8,629 nucleotides of DNA from Deltaproteobacteria bacterium (GTDB lineage Bacteria; Myxococcota; B64-G9). Positions 1-5,719 of the stretch are shown one piece after another. The DNA lies in assembly GCA_030591745.1 (NCBI GenBank), contig JAUVAM010000110.1, positions 1 through 8,629 of the forward strand, written 5' to 3'. A program made the position numbers and the translations under genes. Below the pieces are notes generated by a model. It was not told the origin of the DNA, ran no database searches, and saw nothing but the letters and a program-made list of their open reading frames with translations. Every line of letters begins with the position of its first letter. Position 1 is the first letter of the stretch.

Positions 1-2
1 AC

Positions 3-65
3 ACCCCGGTCGACGCCGGCTCGGATGCGGCAAAGTCGAAAGACAACCACCTGGAAGTAGAGTGA
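3..65 (+). CDS. gspD: C-terminal end of an upstream T2SS gene, probably secretin GspD (partial)
   Basis: Only the last 20 codons are present. Reading from base 3 gives a hydrophilic tail (TPVDAGSDAAKSKDNHLEVE) that ends at a TGA, 7 bases before the gspE start. The tail is rich in Asp, Lys and Ala, like the disordered C-termini found after the secretin and S-domains of GspD. The identity rests on position: in the usual gsp order gspD comes directly before gspE. Nothing diagnostic of a secretin is visible in so short a piece, so GspC or another component cannot be excluded. The other forward frames here either stop at 58-60 or run on into gspE out of frame. Confidence 0.5.
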   Translation, partial: TPVDAGSDAAKSKDNHLEVE

Positions 66-72
66 GCCCGGC

Positions 73-1782
73 ATGGCCGACAGCCGCAAATTGGGCGAGA
101 TCCTCGCCGAAATCGTAGGCTTCGATCACGAAAAGATCGAAGAAGCCTTGGCTCATCAGGCCGAGCGCGGTGGACGCATCGGGGAAATCCTGGTGTCCAT
201 GAAGGCGGTCAAGCCCAAGGACGTGGTTTCGGCCCTGGGTGCCCAATTGGACATGACCGTCCTTGAAAAAATCGAGACATCAGAGGTGGACGCCGAGCTC
301 ATCCGCGCCATCCCCATCAACTTCGCCAAACAACAACTGGTCATCCCGCTTGGCGAAAATGGCGAAGAGGTCCTGGTCGCCGTAGCCGACCCGCTCAACA
401 CCTTTGCCCTGGATGACGTACGTGTGCTACTTGGCCGCCCCATCCGCCCCATGCTGGCCGAGGCGCAACTCATCTTGGACGGCATCAATCGCATCTACGA
501 TCGCACGGCCGGTGAGGCCGAGTCTTTGGTCGATGACCTGGAAGGCGCGGACTTAGACAGCGTAGCCCACGAGCTGGAAGAGCCTGAGGATCTATTGGAC
601 GCCTCGGACGAGGCACCGATCATTCGTTTGGTCAACTCCCTGCTCTTCCAGGCCGTCAAAGAGCGTTGCAGCGACGTGCACATCGAACCCATGGAACGGG
701 ATATCGCCGTACGCTTCCGTCGCGACGGTGTGCTGCATCAGATCTTGCGCACCCAGAAACGATTCCAGGCCAGCATCATCTCCCGCGTCAAGATCATGGG
801 CGGCCTGAACATCGCCGAGAAGCGCCTGCCGCAGGATGGCCGCATCCGCATCAAAATCGCGGGCAAAGACATCGACATCCGATTGAGCACGGTACCGACG
901 GTGCACGGCGAGCGCGTGGTCATGCGCCTGCTGGACCGCTCGGCCGTGCTGCATGATCTCGATGAAATCGGTATGAGCGAATACAATCTGAGCAAAATGA
1001 ACCAGCTCATCCACCGCCCCCACGGCATCCTGCTGGTCACCGGGCCCACCGGCTCGGGCAAAACCACGACCCTCTATGCCTCACTGAACAAAATCAACTC
1101 GCCGAAGATCAACATCTTGACAGTCGAAGATCCGGTCGAGTACCAACTGCCGGGCATCGGCCAGATCCACGTCAACGAGAAAATCGATCTGTCCTTCTCG
1201 AACGTCCTGCGCTCCTTCTTGCGCCAGGATCCGGACGTGATCATGGTGGGTGAAATTCGCGACTTATCCACGGCGGAAATCGCCATCCAAGCCTCCCTGA
1301 CCGGCCATCTGGTCTTCTCCACGGTGCACACCAACGACTCATCCGGTGCCGTGACCCGACTGGTGGACATGGGCGTCGAGCCTTTTCTGGTGGCCTCGTC
1401 CCTGGTGGCCATCCTGGCCCAGCGCCTGGTGCGGACTTTGTGCCCCACCTGCCGCGAGGCTGTGCCCGTCAGCCAAAAGGAATGGGACCAGCTGGCCGTC
1501 AAACCCGGCCTTCTGGAACTGCCCGACCAAATTCACCGGGCGGTGGGATGCGACAAGTGCTTCAACACCGGATATCTGGGCCGAACCGGTATCTACGAAC
1601 TTTTGGTGGTGGACGACGACCTGCGAGGTCTGGTGCTCAAAAACGTCGACTCCGGCCAAATCAAAAAAATGGCCCGAGACCATGGCATGTTGACCCTGCG
1701 GGAAGACGGCGCGGACAAAATCGCCCGCTGCGTCACGAGCATGGAAGAAGTGCTCCGGGTCACCCAGGAAGACGCTCTCTAA
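73..1782 (+). CDS. gspE: Type II secretion ATPase GspE
   Basis: GspE is the cytoplasmic hexameric ATPase that powers pseudopilus assembly. It docks on the cytoplasmic part of GspL and acts on GspF. At 569 residues it is somewhat longer than the usual ~500. The N-terminal part (about 6-58) holds two tandem 24-residue motifs, K6-Q29 and R35-Q58, that resemble MshEN c-di-GMP-binding repeats. An acidic linker (about 145-180) follows. The N2 domain begins around APIIRLVN (181-188) and contains SDVHIEP (200-206). The ATPase domain shows Walker A GPTGSGKTT (324-332), the Asp box TVEDPVEY (350-357), Walker B DVIMVGEIRD (388-397) and the His box TGHLVFSTVHTND (410-422). A zinc-binding tetracysteine, C457xxC460 and C493xxC496, is characteristic of the GspE/PilB group. 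All catalytic motifs are intact. The ATG at 73 follows a weak AGTGAG-like ribosome site, so coupling to the gene upstream is likely. PilB is the main alternative, but the neighbours make GspE clear. Confidence 0.97.
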   Translation: MADSRKLGEILAEIVGFDHEKIEEALAHQAERGGRIGEILVSMKAVKPKDVVSALGAQLDMTVLEKIETSEVDAELIRAIPINFAKQQLVIPLGENGEEVLVAVADPLNTFALDDVRVLLGRPIRPMLAEAQLILDGINRIYDRTAGEAESLVDDLEGADLDSVAHELEEPEDLLDASDEAPIIRLVNSLLFQAVKERCSDVHIEPMERDIAVRFRRDGVLHQILRTQKRFQASIISRVKIMGGLNIAEKRLPQDGRIRIKIAGKDIDIRLSTVPTVHGERVVMRLLDRSAVLHDLDEIGMSEYNLSKMNQLIHRPHGILLVTGPTGSGKTTTLYASLNKINSPKINILTVEDPVEYQLPGIGQIHVNEKIDLSFSNVLRSFLRQDPDVIMVGEIRDLSTAEIAIQASLTGHLVFSTVHTNDSSGAVTRLVDMGVEPFLVASSLVAILAQRLVRTLCPTCREAVPVSQKEWDQLAVKPGLLELPDQIHRAVGCDKCFNTGYLGRTGIYELLVVDDDLRGLVLKNVDSGQIKKMARDHGMLTLREDGADKIARCVTSMEEVLRVTQEDAL

Positions 1783-1787
1783 GGAGG
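1781..1787 (+). promoter_or_regulatory. Ribosome binding site of gspF
   Basis: AAGGAGG is a near-perfect Shine-Dalgarno sequence, 10 bases before the gspF ATG. Its first two bases are the end of the gspE TAA stop codon, so translation of gspF is probably coupled to gspE. Confidence 0.8.
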
Positions 1788-1797
1788 CGCAACACCC

Positions 1798-3015
1798 ATG
1801 CCCGTCTACAAGTACAAAGGCATGAACGACGCCGGCAAGGCAGTCAACGGCATCCGCAACGCCGACAACCCACGCGCCTTGCGGAGTTTGCTGCGCAAAG
1901 AAAACATCTTTCTAACCGATGTAGAACAACAAAAAGATCGCGCGGGTAGCGGCCAGGGCAGCCTTTCCACCCGGCGCCGCAAGGTCAACGCCTTGGAACT
2001 CTCGGTACTAACGCGACAGCTGTCCACGCTGCTCGCTGCCGGCGTGACCCTGGTCGAGAGTCTGACGGCCATGGTGGACCAGGTGGACAACGAGTACCTC
2101 AAGCTGGTCTTGAGCCAGGTCAAACAGCGGGTCAATGAAGGCGGCACCTTGGCCGAGGCCATGGGGCAACACCCCAAGGTCTTTCCCTTGCTTTATTGCA
2201 ACATGATCCAGGCCGGCGAATCTTCAGGCGCTTTGGATGTGGTCTTGAACCGCCTGGCGGATTTCACCGAGGGCCAAGCCCGGCTGCGATCAAAAATCAT
2301 CGGGACCTTAACCTATCCGGCCATCATGATTGTCATGGGCCTGGGAATTATGATTCTGTTGATCGTGGTGGTCATCCCGAAGATCACGAAGATCTTCGAA
2401 GACATGAAGGCCACCCTGCCCTTGCCCACCAGGATCCTCCTGGGCATCAGTGATTTCCTGGCCGCCTACTGGTGGGCGGTGCTGATCCTGCTGGTGCTTT
2501 TGGGCTTTGCTCTTCGCGCCTACGTCAACACGGAAAAAGGACGCATCCGTTGGGACCGCTTTAAGCTGAACATGCCCATTTTCGGCTCCATCGTGCGCAT
2601 GTTGGCCATCTCGCGATTCACCCGCACCCTCTCGACTCTTTTGACCAGCGGCGTGCCTTTGTTGGGCTCGTTAACCATCGTGCGCAACATCGTGAACAAC
2701 CAAATCTTGGCCCAGGCCTTAGACGATGCCCGCGAGAGCATTACCGGAGGCGAAAGCATCGCCGCCCCCCTGAAGCGCAGCGGGGAGTTCCCGCCCCTGG
2801 TCATCCACATGATCGCGGTCGGCGAACGGACGGGTCAATTGGAGAGCATGCTCGAACATGTGGCGGTCTCCTACGAGAGCCAGGCGGAGAACCGCATCAA
2901 TGCCCTGACGGCTCTCTTAGAACCTTTGATGATCGTATTCATGGGTGGCGCGGTCGGCTTCATGGTGTTGTCGATCATCTTGCCCATTTTGCAACTGAAC
3001 GAGTTCGCCCGGTGA
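1798..3015 (+). CDS. gspF: Type II secretion inner-membrane platform protein GspF
   Basis: GspF is the polytopic inner-membrane core of the assembly platform. It is thought to turn GspE's ATP-driven movement into insertion of pseudopilins. The 405-residue length is normal for the family. A short N-terminal segment (VYKYKGMNDAGKAVNG) matches the family's typical opening. Two homologous T2SSF domains follow, at about 69-192 and 266-390. Each has the LTRQLSTLLAAGV / FTRTLSTLLTSGV helix start and a GE-containing motif (QAGESSGAL, VGERTGQLESML). Hydrophobic membrane segments lie at about 173-193, 222-242 and 377-398, giving the usual three-span layout. The start is fixed by the strong AAGGAGG site. 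PilC of type IV pili is the close relative, but the gsp neighbours decide the call. Confidence 0.97.
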   Translation: MPVYKYKGMNDAGKAVNGIRNADNPRALRSLLRKENIFLTDVEQQKDRAGSGQGSLSTRRRKVNALELSVLTRQLSTLLAAGVTLVESLTAMVDQVDNEYLKLVLSQVKQRVNEGGTLAEAMGQHPKVFPLLYCNMIQAGESSGALDVVLNRLADFTEGQARLRSKIIGTLTYPAIMIVMGLGIMILLIVVVIPKITKIFEDMKATLPLPTRILLGISDFLAAYWWAVLILLVLLGFALRAYVNTEKGRIRWDRFKLNMPIFGSIVRMLAISRFTRTLSTLLTSGVPLLGSLTIVRNIVNNQILAQALDDARESITGGESIAAPLKRSGEFPPLVIHMIAVGERTGQLESMLEHVAVSYESQAENRINALTALLEPLMIVFMGGAVGFMVLSIILPILQLNEFAR

Positions 3016-3045
3016 TCCATACCGCGGAACCGATAGAACCCAGTC

Positions 3046-3052
3046 GAGGAGG
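3046..3052 (+). promoter_or_regulatory. Ribosome binding site of gspG
   Basis: GAGGAGG lies 8 bases before the gspG ATG, in the 45-base gap after gspF, the longest gap in the window. A strong site suits the major pseudopilin, which is needed in greater amount than the rest. I see no convincing promoter or hairpin in the gap. Confidence 0.8.
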
Positions 3053-3060
3053 AAAATCGG

Positions 3061-3468
3061 ATGAATCGATTATTCAAAAGCAGTAGGCTGGTCGCCGACC
3101 AGCGGGGCATGACCCTGATCGAAATCATGGTGGTTGTGGCCATCCTGGGCATGATGATGACCATCATCACCGTGGCCTACGTTCGCTACCTGGATCAAAG
3201 CAAGGTCGACGGCACAAAAATTCAGATGGCCAACGTGGTTCAGGCCCTGGATGCCTACAAAATCCAGTACGGCAACTACCCCACCACCGAACAAGGCCTG
3301 CAAGAACTGGTGACCAAGGGCGTCATGAAAGGACTCCCCACGGACAAGTGGGAGAACGAGCTGGAGTACATCCGCAACAGCTCCACCTCATACAGCATCA
3401 AGTCGTATGGAGCGGATGCCGCCGCCGGCGGCGAAGGCTTCGACGAGGACATCCTCACCGAACAGTGA
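3061..3468 (+). CDS. gspG: Major pseudopilin GspG
   Basis: GspG polymerises into the periplasmic pseudopilus. It is made as a prepilin and cut by the prepilin peptidase GspO/PilD. The positively charged leader is M1-G16, with cleavage expected after G16 in RG|MTLIE; Glu at +5 (E21) is present and a hydrophobic helix runs from about 19 to 40. The family signature YGNYPTTEQGLQELV follows (about 71-84). The C-terminal part has the acidic Ca2+-binding-type loop SYGADAAAGGEGFDEDI (115-131), with D119, D128 and D130 as candidate ligands by family analogy. Length (135) is normal. Odd points: the first mature residue is Met rather than Phe, and the usual DPWGNPYQY-type motif is replaced by DKWENELEY (95-103). 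The ATG sits 8 bases after GAGGAGG. Confidence 0.96.
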   Translation: MNRLFKSSRLVADQRGMTLIEIMVVVAILGMMMTIITVAYVRYLDQSKVDGTKIQMANVVQALDAYKIQYGNYPTTEQGLQELVTKGVMKGLPTDKWENELEYIRNSSTSYSIKSYGADAAAGGEGFDEDILTEQ

Positions 3469-3495
3469 TGTTTTACATTTGGGATGTCTTGCATT

Positions 3496-3501
3496 GGGAG
3501 G
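3496..3501 (+). promoter_or_regulatory. Ribosome binding site of gspH; leaves the start codon uncertain
   Basis: GGGAGG lies just 1 base before the ATG at 3503, too close for a normal Shine-Dalgarno site. It is 7 bases before an in-frame TTG at 3509, which is ideal spacing. The true gspH start may therefore be the TTG. Confidence 0.6.
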
Positions 3502-3502
3502 A

Positions 3503-4156
3503 ATGGCTTTGAATTGTTGGCGCGCTCAACGGGGCATGACCCTGATCGAGACCACCGTGGTGATGCTGGTCATCGGCATATCGATGACCATGGCCATCCC
3601 GGCGGTGACCAACATCACGGCCGCCAACTTGCGCGCTTCGGCGCGCAAGGTCTCCGGCTCCATCCGCTATGGTTACGACTTGGCCGCCCGTAAAAATGCC
3701 ACCTTCCGCATGGTCTTCGATCTGGACAAAGGGGCCTATTGGTTTGAAAGCGCCAACGCCAAATTCTTGATGGACAAAGAGAAGATGGAAGTCAGCGACG
3801 GTGCCCTGGACTTGGACAGCAACTCAAGGTCCAAACGCTTCGTCACCCGTTCCTTCATCGAAAACGATCAAATGTGGAAGCCCAAGGCAGCACCCGCCTT
3901 TTCCAAATTCGCCGGCCCCATGAGCAAGCCGGTGCTCCTGCCCGACGGCGTGGTCTTCCGTTCCGTTTGGGTGGCCCACCAGGAAAGCGAAGTTCAAACC
4001 GGCCAAGCCTACTTGTATTGCTTTCCCTCGGGAATGACCGAGCGGGCGGTTGTCCATTTGATGGACGAAGACGAGAACATCTACACCCTCTGGGTGCATG
4101 CCCTGACCGGCAGGGTGAAGGTATTCCCCGAGTACCGAGAGGCTCCTGATGAATAG
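3503..4156 (+). CDS. gspH: Minor pseudopilin GspH
   Basis: GspH is a minor pseudopilin thought to link the GspI-J-K tip to the GspG shaft. Read from ATG 3503 it is 217 residues, slightly long for the family. The prepilin leader MALNCWRAQRG (1-11) is followed by the cleavage site RG|MTLIE with Glu at +5 (E16) and a hydrophobic helix to about residue 33. The stretch LRASARKVSGSIRYGYDLAA and the following RKNATFRMVFDLDKGAYWFE are typical of the GspH/FimT globular domain, where a helix leads into the first beta strands. The reading frame is open back to 3407, overlapping gspG, but the prepilin leader rules that out. The start is ATG 3503 or, from ribosome-site spacing, TTG 3509 (215 residues); both keep the cleavage site. 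Its last 8 bases overlap gspI, which points to coupled translation. Confidence 0.92.
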   Translation: MALNCWRAQRGMTLIETTVVMLVIGISMTMAIPAVTNITAANLRASARKVSGSIRYGYDLAARKNATFRMVFDLDKGAYWFESANAKFLMDKEKMEVSDGALDLDSNSRSKRFVTRSFIENDQMWKPKAAPAFSKFAGPMSKPVLLPDGVVFRSVWVAHQESEVQTGQAYLYCFPSGMTERAVVHLMDEDENIYTLWVHALTGRVKVFPEYREAPDE

Positions 4157-4997
4157 GTGCCGCCAAAAACTCGGTCCTCAGGCCGGCTTCACCCTGCTCG
4201 AAATGATGATCGCTTTGGCGGTTTTGGGTGCCGCCTACATCACCCTGATGGAGACCCAAAGCGCATCCATCCGCTTGAGCACCTATGGCAAACGTATCAC
4301 CGTAGCCACTCTGCTGGCCCAGGCCAAGATGGAAGAGGTCGAAGAAACCCTGTTCAAAGAGGGTTTTCCGGACATGGATGACACGGACGAGGGCAACTTT
4401 GAAGACATGGGCTACCCCTCGTTCAAGTGGGACCTGGAAATCCGCAAAGTGGAGTTGCCCTTAGGCGAAGCCATGACCCAGATGCTTGGCTCCGGCGAGG
4501 AAGAGGGCGGCGCATCTGGCATGCTGGGCGGCCTGGGGGGCGGCTTCGACCCAAGCCAACTGGAAGGCATGATCGGCTCCAAGCTACCGGACAACCTCAA
4601 GAGTCAGCTTGGCGGCATGGGTGGCAAGGGCGGCATGGGAGGAAAAGGAGGAATCGGCGGGGGCATGAGCGGCATGCTCAACCCCGACATGCTGCGAAAC
4701 AACGTGGAGATGCTGTCCATGATGATCGAACAAGCCCTCCGTGAAATCAGCCTGACCGTGTACTGGGGCGAAGGCGGGCCGGGTAACGAACTGGTGTTGA
4801 CCACCCATCTGGTGAAGGTACCAGAGGGTTCGGCGGCGACAGGGGCCGGTTCGGGCCCGGGCGTGGCCCAGCCCGGCATGGGCAAGCCCGGCATGACCGG
4901 CCAGCCGTTGCCCGGAGCCGGTGGCAGCAAGATGCCCGGCATGGGCGGCAAGTTGGGCTTTTCCAAAACGGGGGCTCGCCCCAAATTCGCCAAGTAG
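4149..4997 (+). CDS. gspI: Minor pseudopilin GspI with Gly/Met-rich insertion and tail
   Basis: GspI is the core minor pseudopilin that joins GspJ and GspK in the initiating tip complex. The leader M1-G13 ends in AG|FTLLE, a canonical cleavage site with Glu +5 (E18), followed by a hydrophobic helix. The family features continue: TVATLLAQAKMEEVEE (about 53-68) matches the conserved A..LAQ.K.EE helix, and WDLEIRKVEL (about 94-103) and EISLTVYWGEG (199-209) match GspI strands ending in a V.W motif. At 282 residues it is more than twice the usual ~120-130. The extra length comes from residues 106-185, Gly/Met-rich with tandem GGMGGK units, and from a Gly/Pro/Met tail (225-282). Without these, the core is about normal size. 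Met is very frequent (23 by hand count). The ATG at 4149 lies within the end of gspH and is preceded by GAGAGG. The frame is intact, so this is not a frameshift product. Confidence 0.93.
   Translation: MNRCRQKLGPQAGFTLLEMMIALAVLGAAYITLMETQSASIRLSTYGKRITVATLLAQAKMEEVEETLFKEGFPDMDDTDEGNFEDMGYPSFKWDLEIRKVELPLGEAMTQMLGSGEEEGGASGMLGGLGGGFDPSQLEGMIGSKLPDNLKSQLGGMGGKGGMGGKGGIGGGMSGMLNPDMLRNNVEMLSMMIEQALREISLTVYWGEGGPGNELVLTTHLVKVPEGSAATGAGSGPGVAQPGMGKPGMTGQPLPGAGGSKMPGMGGKLGFSKTGARPKFAK
4611..4676 (+). repeat. Short Gly-rich tandem repeat inside gspI
   Basis: This stretch encodes residues 155-176 of GspI, with three imperfect six-residue units (GGMGGK, GGMGGK, GGIGGG) followed by MSGML. The DNA copies differ at third positions (for example GGTGGCAAG against GGAGGAAAA), so the amino-acid pattern is kept better than the DNA. 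That suggests selection on the protein rather than a very recent slippage event. Confidence 0.7.
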
Positions 4998-5000
4998 TTT

Positions 5001-5006
5001 GGAGGA
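5001..5006 (+). promoter_or_regulatory. Ribosome binding site that sets the TTG start of gspJ
   Basis: GGAGGA lies 8 bases before TTG 5015, in the 17-base gap after the gspI stop. No in-frame ATG gives a prepilin leader, so this site supports initiation at TTG. Confidence 0.75.
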
Positions 5007-5014
5007 TATTTATC

Positions 5015-5719
5015 TTGCGCAAGTGGACACAGACAAGAGGTCAAGGCTTCACCTTGATCGAGGTCATGATCGCCATCAGCATGCTGGCCATGGTCTCCAC
5101 GCTTGTCTATGGCAGCTTCTCGCGCACCTTCGAAGCCCGGGAGTTCGTCACCAAGGCACAAGAACGTTATCACGGTGTGCGCGTGGCCATGGAGCGCATG
5201 GGGCGAGAAATCTCCATGGCCTTCATCTACGACTGTCGCGAATTGGAAACCACGACCGGGGAACGAACCTTCTGGACTACTTTCAAAGTACAGCGCAGCG
5301 GCAAGGTCAACGAGATGACCTTCACGTCATTTTCCCACCTTCGTCTGACGCGCGACGTCAACGAATCCGATCAAAACGAACTCACCTACTTCGGCGAGTC
5401 CGACCCCGACGACAGTTCAAAGACCAACCTCATGCGCAGGGAAAAAACAATTATCGACGGTCGCCCTGGTGAAGGCGGCGCAGAGCTCATCCTTTGCCAC
5501 GACATCGAATCCCTGCGTTTCGAGCTTTGGGATGCCGAAGATCAGGACTGGGTCGAAGAGTGGGACTGCACCCAGACCGAACGACTCAACCAATTACCGC
5601 GCCTGGTCCGCATCACCCTGACGGTAACCGACGAATACGGAGAGGAAGTCCCCTTCAGCACGATCACACGGATTTTCACCAACAAACCATTAGGCAACTG
5701 GATGAAAAAATCACAATGA
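5015..5719 (+). CDS. gspJ: Minor pseudopilin GspJ (TTG start)
   Basis: GspJ is the minor pseudopilin that, with GspI and GspK, forms the tip of the pseudopilus. Length is 234 residues, near or slightly above the family norm. From TTG 5015 the leader is MRKWTQTRGQG (1-11), then G|FTLIE with Glu +5 (E16) and a hydrophobic helix (about 14-32). The segment after the helix (FEAREFVTKAQERYHGVRVAMERMGREISMAFIYD) and FTSFSHLRLTRDVNESDQNELTYFG are typical of GspJ, as is the end VRITLTVTDEYGEEVPFSTITRIFTN. Three periplasmic cysteines (C74, C161, C185) could allow a disulfide. The start is chosen from the ribosome-site spacing and the complete leader. Its TGA overlaps the gspK ATG in an ATGA arrangement. 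Confidence 0.94.
   Translation: MRKWTQTRGQGFTLIEVMIAISMLAMVSTLVYGSFSRTFEAREFVTKAQERYHGVRVAMERMGREISMAFIYDCRELETTTGERTFWTTFKVQRSGKVNEMTFTSFSHLRLTRDVNESDQNELTYFGESDPDDSSKTNLMRREKTIIDGRPGEGGAELILCHDIESLRFELWDAEDQDWVEEWDCTQTERLNQLPRLVRITLTVTDEYGEEVPFSTITRIFTNKPLGNWMKKSQ
5716..5719 (+). promoter_or_regulatory. ATGA stop-start overlap coupling gspJ and gspK
   Basis: The gspK ATG shares bases with the gspJ TGA. There is no clear ribosome site before it, so gspK is probably translated by ribosomes finishing gspJ, which would keep these tip proteins in balance. Confidence 0.7.

Noticed and set aside
1440..1949. A 169-codon + strand frame across the gspE-gspF junction
   Set aside because: It overlaps both strongly supported genes in another frame, is very rich in Arg, Pro and Gly, and would have to begin inside the GspE zinc motif.
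3016..3060. Possible internal promoter or terminator between gspF and gspG
   Set aside because: At 45 bases it is the longest gap, but I see no clear -35/-10 pair, and no GC hairpin followed by a T run. It holds only the strong gspG ribosome site.
3407..3502. Upstream extension of gspH into gspG
   Set aside because: The added residues are low complexity and would put about 30 extra residues before the prepilin leader, destroying the normal short leader.
4149..4997. GspI as a frameshifted or fused gene
   Set aside because: The frame is continuous, and conserved GspI strands occur on both sides of the Gly/Met block in the same frame. This points to an insertion within one protein, not a fusion or sequencing error.
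4604..5173. A 189-codon Pro-rich open frame on the - strand
   Set aside because: It is the mirror of the Gly-rich blocks of gspI (GGC/GGG codons read as GCC/CCC). Its Pro-rich sequence is explained by that, with no independent support.
5494..5715. Upstream extension of gspK into gspJ
   Set aside because: The extra 74 codons overlap gspJ out of frame and have a shadow-like composition. The ATG at 5716 gives a proper leader and an ATGA overlap.
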